Below, piece by piece: positions 26,887-35,528 of a stretch of DNA of 64,000 nt. Position numbers and translations under genes: made by a program. The DNA lies in contig NZ_SDEB01000007.1 of NCBI RefSeq assembly GCF_004522175.1, positions 112,716 through 176,715 of the forward strand, read 5' to 3'. Origin of the DNA: Paracoccus ravus (GTDB taxonomy: Bacteria > Pseudomonadota > Alphaproteobacteria > Rhodobacterales > Rhodobacteraceae). Within the stretch, counting starts at the first letter, position 1. Each line of letters starts with the position of its first letter. The notes beneath the pieces were generated by a model. It made no database searches. It was given only the letters and a program-made list of their open reading frames with translations, and had not been told where the DNA came from.

Positions 26887-28419
26887 TCACGATACCGGCA
26901 TGGCGACAAAGCGCGGCTCTCCACCGCGACGCACCATCATAAGAATCGATTTGCGACCGGCTTCCTTGGCCTCCGAGACCCGCGCCTGAAGGTCCGCGAG
27001 CGAAGTCACCGGGCGCTGCCCTGCCTCGGTGATGAGGTCTCCCGCGCTCAGCCCCTTATCGGCGGCTGCACCGTTCGGATCGACGGAACGCACGATCAAC
27101 CCGCGCATATCCGAGGGCAGCCCCAGCTCTTGCGCCGTCTGCGCGTCCAACTCGGCAAGGCTCATGCCCATCAGTTCCGAAGGCGATTGCCCGGCCGGAT
27201 TGGCCGTGGCCCCGGCCTCGCCCGCCTCGGCCAATTCGCGCCGGCCCAGCGTGATTTTCAGATCCACGGGCTTGCCATCGCGCTGGACGGTCACCGATAC
27301 GGCCTCGCCGACCGGCGCATCCGCGACGCGGCGGACCAGATCACGGGGATCCTCGATCTCGCTTCCCGCGAAATTGGTGATGACATCGCCGGCCTTCATC
27401 CCGGCATCCAGCGCCGGCCCGGTCGGGACATCCGTGACCATCGCCCCTTTCGCGGCGGCAAGCCCCAGCGATTCGGCAATATCGCTGGTCACGGGCTGGA
27501 TCTTGACGCCGAGCCAGCCGCGCCGGGTCTCGCCGAATTCCTCAAGCTGCTCCACCACCTTGCTGACCACATTCGAGGCCATCGAGAAGCCGATCCCGAT
27601 CGAGCCGCCATTGGGCGAGAGGATCGCGGTGTTCACGCCGATGACTTCGCCGTCCATGTTGAAAAGCGGCCCGCCCGAATTGCCCCGGTTAATTGCGGCA
27701 TCGGTCTGGATGAAATCGTCATAAGTCCCGGAGAGCGCGCGGTTACGCGCCGAGATGATCCCGGTCGAGGCCGAAAAGCCCTGCCCCAACGGGTTTCCGA
27801 GCGCCAGAACCCAGTCCCCGACGCGGCCACGATCGCTGTCGCCGAACTTCACGAAGGGCAAGGGCTGCGGGCTTTCGACCTTGAGTACGGCGATATCGGT
27901 CTTGTCATCGCGTCCCACGACTTTCGCGGGAAGCGTCTTGCCCGAGAAGAACTCGATCTCGATCTCGTCGGCCCCCTCGATGACGTGATTGTTCGTCACG
28001 ATAAGCCCATCGGCCGAGACGACAAAGCCGGATCCCAACGCGGTCGAACGTTCCTGCATCGGCTGCCCGCCCGGGCCCTGCGGGAAGCCCGGAAAGCCGA
28101 ATTCGCGGAAGAGGTCGTTGAAGGGGCTGCCCTCGGGCAGTTGCGGCCCTCTCGCCATTGGAGAGGAGACGGTCGCGCTGGTCGTGATATTGACCACGGC
28201 CGGGCTAACCTGATCGACCAGATCCGCAAAGCTTTCGGGCATGACCTGTTCTTTGCGCGCCGGGGTTTCGGGCGCGGTCAGGGGCTTGTTCTCGTTCGCG
28301 GCGGCCTGGGCGGCGTCAGCCTGCGGCTCGGCCATCTTCTGCGCAAGCGCCGGGGTCAGCGCAACGGCCAGGGCAAGGCCCGACGCGGTCAGGAGATGGC
28401 GCGGTGAGAAGTTCTTCAT
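26887..28419 (-). CDS. degP: periplasmic serine protease, Do/DegP (HtrA) family
   Basis: A 510-residue protease-chaperone. Residues 1-26 are a signal peptide (ALAVALTPALAQ). The catalytic triad is H145 (TNNHVIEG), D175 (DDKTDIAVLK) and S248 (INRGNSGGPLF). Two PDZ domains follow, about 310-395 and 420-500. A Gly/Pro/Phe-rich loop (about 90-122) sits in the LA-loop region. It handles misfolded envelope proteins. GAAGGAG precedes the ATG. It converges on the IalB-family gene. Confidence 0.95.
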   Translation of the reverse strand: MKNFSPRHLLTASGLALAVALTPALAQKMAEPQADAAQAAANENKPLTAPETPARKEQVMPESFADLVDQVSPAVVNITTSATVSSPMARGPQLPEGSPFNDLFREFGFPGFPQGPGGQPMQERSTALGSGFVVSADGLIVTNNHVIEGADEIEIEFFSGKTLPAKVVGRDDKTDIAVLKVESPQPLPFVKFGDSDRGRVGDWVLALGNPLGQGFSASTGIISARNRALSGTYDDFIQTDAAINRGNSGGPLFNMDGEVIGVNTAILSPNGGSIGIGFSMASNVVSKVVEQLEEFGETRRGWLGVKIQPVTSDIAESLGLAAAKGAMVTDVPTGPALDAGMKAGDVITNFAGSEIEDPRDLVRRVADAPVGEAVSVTVQRDGKPVDLKITLGRRELAEAGEAGATANPAGQSPSELMGMSLAELDAQTAQELGLPSDMRGLIVRSVDPNGAAADKGLSAGDLITEAGQRPVTSLADLQARVSEAKEAGRKSILMMVRRGGEPRFVAMPVS

Positions 28420-29062
28420 ATGAATGGTCTCCTTCGATTCCGTGCGGCACTAGGACGCCCCGGCAATATGCTCACTTTCAAGGGTATTTTCACCTGCGTT
28501 GCAAATGAACCACAATCGCGCGGAATGAACTGATCGTGACCGTGGGACATGGCATGGCCTCGATTCGCACATGCCCCGTGAAAAAGGCGGCCTCTTTGCG
28601 AGGCCGCCCCAAGCGCGTTGACCAGATCAACGCAAGTCCCTGCTCGATGTCGGAGTGATCACTGCCCCTGATCACCTTCGTTGCGGCTGCGCGGGTTATG
28701 ACCTGCATCCTGCCGCTGCGCGGATATTCCACCCGACGATTTCCCGCCCCCACGCGGAGCAATTCCATTCCTTCGCCAAAGTTTCGGCGGCTGCACTCGA
28801 CAAGGCTCGACCTGATCCAACCGATCGACCATAAAGCGACGAGCTAACCTACCAGATATAGTGCGCCTCACACCCCCAACCACAAGTTGGCGTGATCACC
28901 TCCATATTGCAACTGTAATTTTTCAGGACGTCGCCCAGAAAGTTTCGACGCAAGCGCGGTTGAAGGTCGGATGATTCGAGGTGAGGCGGCTAAGGCCGCG
29001 AATTCCCGCACGAGAGCCGGCCTAGCGGTGATATACCCGGCGCTTCCGCCACCATGAGGCGA
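28420..29062. other. long intergenic region with an orphan minus-strand terminator
   Basis: 643 bases between the DegP start and the 5-FCL stop. The left end holds the degP promoter region. At 28581-28633 there are two consecutive hairpins ending in a minus-strand T-tract, although the nearest minus-strand gene ends about 450 bases upstream. An 18-codon ORF (28849-28905) and a 74-codon GTG-started frame (28659-28883) lie between; neither has a well-placed ribosome binding site. Confidence 0.65.
28581..28608 (-). terminator. orphan intrinsic terminator
   Basis: Minus strand GGCGGCCTC/GAGGCCGCC (9 bp, 5-base loop) followed by five T residues. It is immediately preceded on that strand by a second hairpin, GCGTTGA/TCAACGC (28615-28633). 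It ends either a long 3' UTR of the mgtE-5-FCL operon or an independent transcript. Confidence 0.85.
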
Positions 29063-29602
29063 TCAGCGGCTTTCTGCCGGAAAGCCGAGAATCTCGCGAT
29101 CGGTCACGATCATGTCCAGCCGCTCATCCGTCGTTTCATCGGGAATCGCAGAAAGCTCCTGCACGGCAAAGGCCAGCCCAATGGCCAGAACCGGGCCGCC
29201 CTGGCGCAGTTGATGCAGGGTCCGGTCGTAATAGCCGCCGCCATAGCCCAGACGATGGCCCGTCCGGTCGAAGCCCGCCAACGGCACGATCAAGACCTCG
29301 GGCGTCATCTCTCCGGCATCCAGGGGCGGATGGCTGGTGCCGAAAACGCCCTTTTCCAGCCTGCCGTCGAAACGGCGAAAGACGAGCGGCACGGCGGGCC
29401 CCGGCACCACGGGCAGACAGAGCGGGCCGCGATGCTGCTGCATGGCGGGGCGCGGATCGGCCTCATCCCGCATCGGCCAATATCCCGCCAGCACCCTCTC
29501 GCGGCAAGGCGCGAGGGTGGCGATGAGATTGCGGGTCAGGGCCTCGGCATCGCCGCCCTGCGCCCGCGCCTCCAGCGCCATCCTGCGCAACTCCGCCTTC
29601 AC
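29063..29602 (-). CDS. 5-formyltetrahydrofolate cyclo-ligase
   Basis: A 179-residue enzyme that converts 5-formyl-THF to 5,10-methenyl-THF using ATP. YWPMRDEADPRP and the C-terminal phosphate-binding loop RLGYGGGYYDRTL are diagnostic. The GTG start at 29602 overlaps the mgtE stop (GTGA); a longer upstream reading would lie inside mgtE. Translation is therefore coupled to mgtE. In many proteobacteria this gene neighbours 6S RNA, but I could not find a 6S fold here. Confidence 0.9.
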   Translation of the reverse strand: MKAELRRMALEARAQGGDAEALTRNLIATLAPCRERVLAGYWPMRDEADPRPAMQQHRGPLCLPVVPGPAVPLVFRRFDGRLEKGVFGTSHPPLDAGEMTPEVLIVPLAGFDRTGHRLGYGGGYYDRTLHQLRQGGPVLAIGLAFAVQELSAIPDETTDERLDMIVTDREILGFPAESR

Positions 29603-30984
29603 ATCAGCACCACGGAGGCAAGTCCGAGAAAGGTGAAGAAGCCCACGATATCGGTCAGCGTCGTCACGAAGGTTCCCGAAGCCAGCGCCGGATCGGCCCC
29701 GGCCTTTTCCAGTGTCAGGGGCACGAGAATGCCCCCGAGGGCCGCGACGAAGAGGTTGACGATCATCGACATGCCGATCACGAGGCTGAGCTTGGGATCG
29801 TGGAACCACAGATAGGTCACACCGCCCATGACGACGCCAAAGATCGCGCCGTTCAGCAGCCCCACGGTCATTTCCCGCCGAACGACATGAATGCGGTTCG
29901 TTCTGGTCAGGCTCTTGGTCGCAAGCCCGCGCACGGCCACGGTCAGGGTCTGCGTGCCCGCATTCCCGCCCATCGAGGCCACGATGGGCATCAGGACCGC
30001 CAGCGCGACGAGTTTCGCGATCGCGCCCTCGAAAAGCGCGATCACCGAGGCGGAAAGCAGGGCGGTAAAGATATTCGCCGCGAGCCAGGGCACGCGCTGC
30101 CGCGCGGTTTCCATCACGGTGTCCGAAATCGCGCTGTCATCCCCCACCCCGGCCAGACGCAGGATGTCCTCTTCATGCTCTTCATCCAGAACCGCCATGG
30201 CGTCGTCGATGGTGATGACGCCCACCAGACGATCATCATCGTCCACGACCGGGGCCGAGATCAGGTGATACTTGTTGAAGACATGGGCGACGTCCCCCTC
30301 GTCCTGCCGGGTCGAGATGGTGCGGAAACTGTCCTCGGTAATGTCGCGCAACGCGATATGGCGGCGCGAGGCGAGCAATTTGCCGAGCGTCACATAGCCC
30401 ACCGGATGGCGTCGCGGATCGACCAGGATCACATGGTAGAACTGATCGGGCAGCCAGTCCTCCTGGCGCAGGAAGTCGATCGCCTCGCCCACCGTCCAAT
30501 GCTCGGGAGCGGTCACGACCTCGGATTGCATGAGGCGGCCGGCAGAATATTCCGGATAGGCCAGCGATTGCTCGACCGCGGCACGGTCGGGCTCGTCCAG
30601 CGCCGCGAGGATCGCCTGCTGTTCCGGCGCCTCCATGTCCTCGATCAGGTCAACGACATCGTCGCTGTCCATCTCGCGGACGGCCTCGGCGAGAACTTCG
30701 CGCGGCAGATGCTCGATGACCTCTTCGCGGATCGACTCGTCGATCTCGGTCAGGATCTCGCCATCGATCTCGCCGGAATAGAGCGCCAGGAACATCCGAC
30801 GGCGCGGCGGGGTCAGTTGCTCGATCAGGTCGGCAATATCGGCGGCATGGACGGGTCCCAGAAGCGCATCCAGCGCCGGGCCGTCATCGGCGTCAATGGC
30901 CCGATTGATTGCGTCAAGCTCGATCTGGCTCAACTCGAAATCATCGTCGGAGCCCTCGGCCGCATTTTCGAGTTGGTCGCTCAT
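29599..30984 (-). CDS. mgtE: magnesium transporter MgtE
   Basis: A 461-residue Mg2+ channel/transporter. An acidic N-terminal MgtE_N domain (about 25-135) is followed by tandem CBS domains (about 140-270) that sense cytosolic Mg2+. Five membrane helices make up the C-terminal 180 residues, with the pore signature PIVASMGGNAGTQTLTV. The first gene of a two-gene operon with 5-FCL. Confidence 0.95.
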   Translation of the reverse strand: MSDQLENAAEGSDDDFELSQIELDAINRAIDADDGPALDALLGPVHAADIADLIEQLTPPRRRMFLALYSGEIDGEILTEIDESIREEVIEHLPREVLAEAVREMDSDDVVDLIEDMEAPEQQAILAALDEPDRAAVEQSLAYPEYSAGRLMQSEVVTAPEHWTVGEAIDFLRQEDWLPDQFYHVILVDPRRHPVGYVTLGKLLASRRHIALRDITEDSFRTISTRQDEGDVAHVFNKYHLISAPVVDDDDRLVGVITIDDAMAVLDEEHEEDILRLAGVGDDSAISDTVMETARQRVPWLAANIFTALLSASVIALFEGAIAKLVALAVLMPIVASMGGNAGTQTLTVAVRGLATKSLTRTNRIHVVRREMTVGLLNGAIFGVVMGGVTYLWFHDPKLSLVIGMSMIVNLFVAALGGILVPLTLEKAGADPALASGTFVTTLTDIVGFFTFLGLASVVLM

Positions 30985-31048
30985 ATCTGGCTCCTGCTTG
31001 GCGCATTTCCGGCTCTTTGGGGCACCTTAATGGCAGCGGCACCGGGCC

Positions 31049-31894
31049 TCAATCGGCTGCGAAAGGCCCGGCCAGAAGTTCCAGTGCCGCCGCGTGCAAT
31101 TCCGGCGAGCCCGCGGCAAGGATGCGGCCGCCGTGATGGGCCGGCCCGCCGGTCCAGTCGGTCACGACTCCGCCTGCCGCCTCGATCACCGCGATCGGGG
31201 CGGCCACATCATAGGATTGCAGGCCCGCTTCGATCACCAGATCGACATGGCCCGCCGCCAAGAGCGCATAGGCGTAGCAATCCAGCCCGTATCGCGTCAG
31301 GCGCACCCGCGAGGCGACCCGGTCGAAGCGAGCGCGCTCATCGGCGTCTCCAACTTCGGGATAGGTCGTCATCAGCGTCGCCTGCGCCAGCGCCACGCCG
31401 CGACGCGAGGCAAGCGCCTGCGTATTGCCCCGACCCGTAAGCAGCGCGCGGTCAAAGCCGCCTTCGAAACGCTCATCAAGATGCGGCTGGTCGACGATCC
31501 CATAGATCGGCCCCTGCGCATCCGCCACGGCGATCAGCACGCCCCAGCTGGGCGCGCCGGCCATGAAGGCGCGCGTCCCGTCGATCGGATCGAGGATCCA
31601 GGTCAAGCCGGAGGTGCCCGGGCTGGCGCCATATTCCTCGCCCAGAATCGCGTCTTCGGGGCGTTCGCGGGCAAGGATCTCGCGCATGGCACGCTCGCTC
31701 GCCCGGTCCGCCTCGGTCACCGGATCGAAGCCCTGGGCAAGCTTGTTGACCGGGTTCAAATCCGGGCTGCGAAACAGGGCAAGGGTTTCGCGCCGGGCGG
31801 CATCGGCAAGACGATGGGCCACGGCCACAAGGCTATCAGTAAGTTCTGCCGGGACGGACAGCCGCCCGTTTTCTGGATCGCGCTTTTCTTCCAT
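31049..31894 (-). CDS. hisN: histidinol-phosphatase (inositol monophosphatase fold)
   Basis: A 281-residue Mg2+-dependent phosphatase of the IMPase family, type HisN. Metal-site motifs are DPVTEAD (57-63), GEEYG (85-89), LDPIDGTRAF (101-110) and SYDVAAPIAVIEAAGG near 217. The Ser-Tyr instead of Trp before DVAAP and the overall length fit the HisN group that removes phosphate from histidinol-phosphate. Alternative inositol-phosphatase activity cannot be excluded. No other his genes are nearby. Confidence 0.85.
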   Translation of the reverse strand: MEEKRDPENGRLSVPAELTDSLVAVAHRLADAARRETLALFRSPDLNPVNKLAQGFDPVTEADRASERAMREILARERPEDAILGEEYGASPGTSGLTWILDPIDGTRAFMAGAPSWGVLIAVADAQGPIYGIVDQPHLDERFEGGFDRALLTGRGNTQALASRRGVALAQATLMTTYPEVGDADERARFDRVASRVRLTRYGLDCYAYALLAAGHVDLVIEAGLQSYDVAAPIAVIEAAGGVVTDWTGGPAHHGGRILAAGSPELHAAALELLAGPFAAD

Positions 31895-31971
31895 CTCTGC
31901 ACCCGCCTTCCTGCCATGCAGAATGGCTTAGCCGGGAGTGGGGCAAAGAGAAACCCGTCCGATCCGATTTT

Positions 31972-32331
31972 TCAGGCGGCGTCGGAAAGAACCCGCGCCA
32001 GTTCAAAGATCTGACGGCGCTGTGCCTCGGGCATGGCATAATAGGCGCGAACGAGTTGCAGCGCCTCTTTATCCGCCAGGATATCGCCTTCAACCGGGGT
32101 TGGGATCTGCCCTTCCTCTATGCCGTCAAAGAAGAAGCTGATCGGAACATCCACCGCCTGGGCGATATCCCAAAGGCGCGATGCCGAGACCCGGTTCATG
32201 CCGGTCTCGTATTTCTGGATCTGCTGAAACTTGATACCCACCTTCTCGGCAAGCTGCTGCTGGGTCATCCCGATCATCCAGCGACGATGGCGGATTCGTT
32301 TCCCGACATGGACATCGACATTATGCTTCAT
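31972..32331 (-). CDS. XRE-family (PraR-like) transcriptional regulator
   Basis: A 119-residue repressor-type protein with an HTH_XRE at 12-67 (RRWMIGMTQQQLAEKVGIKFQQIQKYETGMNRVSASRL, split here into its HTH and the following helix), then DVPISFFFDG. This is the signature of the alphaproteobacterial PraR group. PraR-type proteins control surface attachment and quorum sensing in rhizobia; the regulon here is unknown. A 37-residue tail rich in helix-formers may dimerise. Confidence 0.85.
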   Translation of the reverse strand: MKHNVDVHVGKRIRHRRWMIGMTQQQLAEKVGIKFQQIQKYETGMNRVSASRLWDIAQAVDVPISFFFDGIEEGQIPTPVEGDILADKEALQLVRAYYAMPEAQRRQIFELARVLSDAA

Positions 32332-32497
32332 CGTAACACCTCACTCAATCTATACGGGCGCAATATGATCCAGACCTGCATTTCGACCGGCAAACGACTC
32401 GATTGACCCAACAGGCAATCCTGCGTCAATTGTTCGCGGCACAGTCTAAAATATCCGTCCAAACCGACACCTTGCGGGAAATATGACAGGGGAACCG

Positions 32498-33466
32498 ATG
32501 GCTGAATACTGGAAAGTGACGAGGTTGTCTGAAAAGTCAAGTCCTCCCCTATTTGGCGAGTGGTCTCCCGGCCATCCCGCTAGGGGACAAGTTCTCGTCA
32601 GGTTCCGCGCGGCCGCCCTGAATTTCGCCGATCTGCTGATGCAGCAGGGCCGCTATCAGGACATGCCCGAATACCCCTTCATCCCCGGCCTGGAGGGCGC
32701 GGGAGAGGTCCTCGAGGCCGGCCCCGGCGTCGAACTTGCCGTCGGCACGCGGGTCGCGGTCTTCAGCCAGGGCACCATGACCGAGGCCAATATCGTCCCT
32801 GCCGCGCATTGTATTCCGATCCCGGACAGCATGACGGATGCCGAGGCCGCAGGCTTTCTGATCGCCTATGGCACAAGCCATATGGCACTGACCCGCCGCG
32901 CCGGCCTGAGGACGGGCGAAACCCTCGCGGTGCTGGGCGCGGGCGGGGGTGTCGGCCTGACCGCGGTCGAGATCGGCGCCGCCCTGGGCGCGCGGGTCAT
33001 CGCCGTCGCGCGGGGCGCGGACAAGGCCGCAGCCCTGCGTAGCGCGGGCGCCGATGAGGTGATCGACAGCGAGAGCTGCGGCGATCTGCGCCGCGCGCTC
33101 AAGGAGCTTGGCGGCGTCGATATCGTCTACGACCCTGTGGGGGGCAGAAGCGGCGAAGCCGCCTTTGGCGCGATCCGGCCCGGCGGGCGCTTTCTCTCGA
33201 TCGGTTTCGCCGCAGGAGAGCCGCCCGCCCTGCCGCTGAACCATGCGCTGGTCAAGAATATTGCTATCCACGGCTTTTACTGGGGAGGCTATCGCAAGCT
33301 CGCGCCCGAAGTGATGCAGCAGGATCTGTCCGATCTGATGCGGCTTTACGCGAAAGGCAGTCTGAAACCGCAAATCGGAGCGACCCTGCCCCTTGCCCGG
33401 CTCGACGAGGCCTATGAATTGATGCGAAGCCGGCAGGTGGTCGGGAAAATCATCGTGACCATCTAG
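32498..33466 (+). CDS. zinc-less NADPH:quinone oxidoreductase family protein
   Basis: A 322-residue medium-chain reductase. The N-terminal GroES-like domain is followed by a Rossmann fold with GAGGGVGLTAVEIGAALGA near residue 148. The zinc-binding Cys/His set of alcohol dehydrogenases is absent, which points to the QOR/zeta-crystallin group that reduces quinones or enones with NADPH. I chose the ATG at 32498, with AGGGGA upstream, over one five codons earlier. Confidence 0.88.
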   Translation: MAEYWKVTRLSEKSSPPLFGEWSPGHPARGQVLVRFRAAALNFADLLMQQGRYQDMPEYPFIPGLEGAGEVLEAGPGVELAVGTRVAVFSQGTMTEANIVPAAHCIPIPDSMTDAEAAGFLIAYGTSHMALTRRAGLRTGETLAVLGAGGGVGLTAVEIGAALGARVIAVARGADKAAALRSAGADEVIDSESCGDLRRALKELGGVDIVYDPVGGRSGEAAFGAIRPGGRFLSIGFAAGEPPALPLNHALVKNIAIHGFYWGGYRKLAPEVMQQDLSDLMRLYAKGSLKPQIGATLPLARLDEAYELMRSRQVVGKIIVTI

Positions 33467-33590
33467 GTTTTCGGCGTTTTTCCTTGCCTTTTCATCATCG
33501 CAAGATTGAAAAATCCGCTCTGGCTGCCAATATTCCGCTGGAAGGTCGGCCGATGAGGCCGCACCGCGCTTTTCGACCGGGGGAGTTCCC

Positions 33591-34361
33591 ATGCAAGACT
33601 ATCAATCGATCCGCACGGCCGGGACCGCGACGCGCTCGGCCGCAGTGGATGAAGGCCTTCGCGCCTATATGAACAAGGTTTACGGTCTGATGGCCGTGGG
33701 CATGCTGGTGACCGCGGGCGCGGCCTGGGGCATCGCGGGGCTTGCGCTGTCCGACACGCCTACCCAATACGCTCTTGGCAATGGGCATTATCTGACCGAA
33801 TTCGGCAAGACGCTTTACCTGTCGCCGCTGAAATGGGTGGTGATGTTCGCGCCCCTGGCCATGGTCTTTGCCTTTGGCGCCGCGCTGAACCGCCTCTCGG
33901 TCCAGGGTGCGACGACGATGTTCTACGTCTTTGCCGCGCTGATGGGTATTTCTATCAGCTGGATCTTTGCGGCTTATACGTCCTTCTCGATCGTCCAGAC
34001 CTTCCTTGTCACGGCAATCGCCTTCGCGGGCCTGTCGCTTTACGGTTACACGACCAAGCGTGATCTGTCGGGACTTGGCACCTTCCTGATGATGGGTGTG
34101 ATCGGGCTGATCGTGGCCTCGATCGTCAACATCTTCCTGAAATCGGGCGCGATGCAATTCGCCATCTCGGCGATCGGCGTGCTGATCTTTGCTGGCCTGA
34201 CCGCCTTCGACACGCAGAACATCAAGAACACCTATCTGCAACTGGCGCATTCCGACCGTGATTTTCTGGGCAAATCCGCGATCATGGGCGCGCTGCAGCT
34301 CTATCTCGATTTCCTGAACCTGTTCATGTTCCTGCTGCAATTCATGGGCAACCGCGAATAA
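33591..34361 (+). CDS. Bax inhibitor-1 (BI-1/YccA) family membrane protein
   Basis: A 256-residue inner-membrane protein with about seven helices. The N-terminal cytoplasmic stretch ends EGLRAYMNKVYGLMAVGM. The C-terminal family signature GVLIFAGLTAFDTQNIK carries the conserved Asp, and LYLDFLNLFMFLLQ is the last helix. BI-1 homologues act as pH-sensitive Ca2+ leak channels or modulate FtsH-type proteolysis; the role here is unknown. Confidence 0.94.
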   Translation: MQDYQSIRTAGTATRSAAVDEGLRAYMNKVYGLMAVGMLVTAGAAWGIAGLALSDTPTQYALGNGHYLTEFGKTLYLSPLKWVVMFAPLAMVFAFGAALNRLSVQGATTMFYVFAALMGISISWIFAAYTSFSIVQTFLVTAIAFAGLSLYGYTTKRDLSGLGTFLMMGVIGLIVASIVNIFLKSGAMQFAISAIGVLIFAGLTAFDTQNIKNTYLQLAHSDRDFLGKSAIMGALQLYLDFLNLFMFLLQFMGNRE

Positions 34362-34391
34362 GGCTGCACAGACGTCCAAGGACAAGATTTC

Positions 34392-34425
34392 GGCCCGCCA
34401 GGCAATCGCCTGGCGGGCCAATTTC
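34392..34425 (+). terminator. terminator after the BI-1 gene
   Basis: GGCCCGCCAGGC/GCCTGGCGGGCC (12 bp, AATC loop) followed by AATTTC. The T-tract is short but the stem is very stable. Confidence 0.75.
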
Positions 34426-34541
34426 ATTGCCGCCCGCCTCAGGCAGAGGGGCCACCGCGCCGCGCAAAGAGAGAGGCAGTTTCCCTGTCCGGAAATGGCC
34501 GATAATGTCGGGGCAAATCATAAGGCAGGAGTCTCTTTCGC

Positions 34542-35417
34542 ATGCAGGTCGCCTTTCACTGCGGAGCCCATGGCACCGATCTGTACCGCATGGTCAAGAC
34601 ATTGACGCAAAACCGCGACTGGCTGCTCGCCCATGGCATTGAACCCCTGACCCCGAACAAGCATCGCGATGTCTTTCCCGAAGCGCTGAACTCGCTGCAG
34701 GGCGCACCCGCCACGCCCGAAATGGAACGCGTGATGCTGGACGCCATGCTCGACAGCGACAACCCGCATCGGATCCTGTGCAGCACGCCGACATTCCTGG
34801 GCAAGGCCGAGCGGGCCGTTTCGCCCGACGGGCTATATGCCAGCGCTCCCGAGAAACTGGCAACGCTCGCCACGCTCTTTCCCTCGGCCGAGATCGAATT
34901 CTTCATTGCGCTGAAAAACCCCGCCACGCTGCTTTCCTTCATCTTCGCGCAGGACGGAACCCGCCCCTATCCCGATGTCATGGCCGGCATCGCGCCCGAG
35001 TCGCTGCGCTGGGAGCCGACGATCCGCGCCATTCGCCAGGCCCTGCCCGAGCACCGGCTTGTGCTCTGGTGCCACGAGGATACCTCGCTGATCTGGCCAG
35101 AAGTGGTGCGCCGCCTTGCGACCATGCCCAGCGACGTGCCGCTCAAGGCTGGCCTGCAAATGCTGGGCGACATCCTCAATCCCGAGGGGATCGACATGAT
35201 CCGCGAGGAAATGTCCAAGCAAGAGCGGCTGACGATTGATACCCGGCGCGAGATCTTTGCCGCGGCGCTGGCCAAACATGCAAGGCTGGACCAGATCGAG
35301 ACCGAGATCACCTTGCCGGGATGGACCCAGGATCTGGTCGATCACATCTCGGATCTCTATGACGAGGATGTGGCCCGCATTGCCGCGATGCCGGATGTCG
35401 AATTCATCGCACCCTGA
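34542..35417 (+). CDS. sulfotransferase-like protein with degenerate P-loop
   Basis: A 291-residue soluble protein. The start VAFHCGAHGTDLYRMVKTL and NRDWLLAHGIE align by eye with the 5'-PAPS loop and first helix of Rhodobacterales sulfotransferase-like proteins (H.GAHKTGTT..Q..L..NR..L...GI). The loop Lys and Thr residues are lost. EIEFFIALKNPATLLSFI resembles the 3'-PAPS region. The C-terminal half is charged and helical. PAPS-dependent activity is unlikely; it may bind another nucleotide or be a scaffold. Monocistronic. Confidence 0.5.
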   Translation: MQVAFHCGAHGTDLYRMVKTLTQNRDWLLAHGIEPLTPNKHRDVFPEALNSLQGAPATPEMERVMLDAMLDSDNPHRILCSTPTFLGKAERAVSPDGLYASAPEKLATLATLFPSAEIEFFIALKNPATLLSFIFAQDGTRPYPDVMAGIAPESLRWEPTIRAIRQALPEHRLVLWCHEDTSLIWPEVVRRLATMPSDVPLKAGLQMLGDILNPEGIDMIREEMSKQERLTIDTRREIFAAALAKHARLDQIETEITLPGWTQDLVDHISDLYDEDVARIAAMPDVEFIAP

Positions 35418-35528
35418 AGGTTTTGCAATTTTACTTTTTGCGGCGGTCGGGCTTTGTAAAATTTGCAAATTTCGCCTTTCCGCAATGCAGCGAAATGCCT
35501 AATCTGCCCCAAATCCGGGGAGGCGCAT

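Noticed and set aside
28615..28633. TTGACCAGATCAA as an FNR-type operator
   Set aside because: The spacing is one base short of TTGAT-N4-ATCAA, and the sequence is better explained as part of the tandem hairpin before the terminator.
28659..28883. 74-codon minus-strand frame starting with GTG
   Set aside because: The Shine-Dalgarno-like GGAGG is 15 bases from the start, the product is Arg/Gly-rich without any motif, and codon use is unlike the neighbours.
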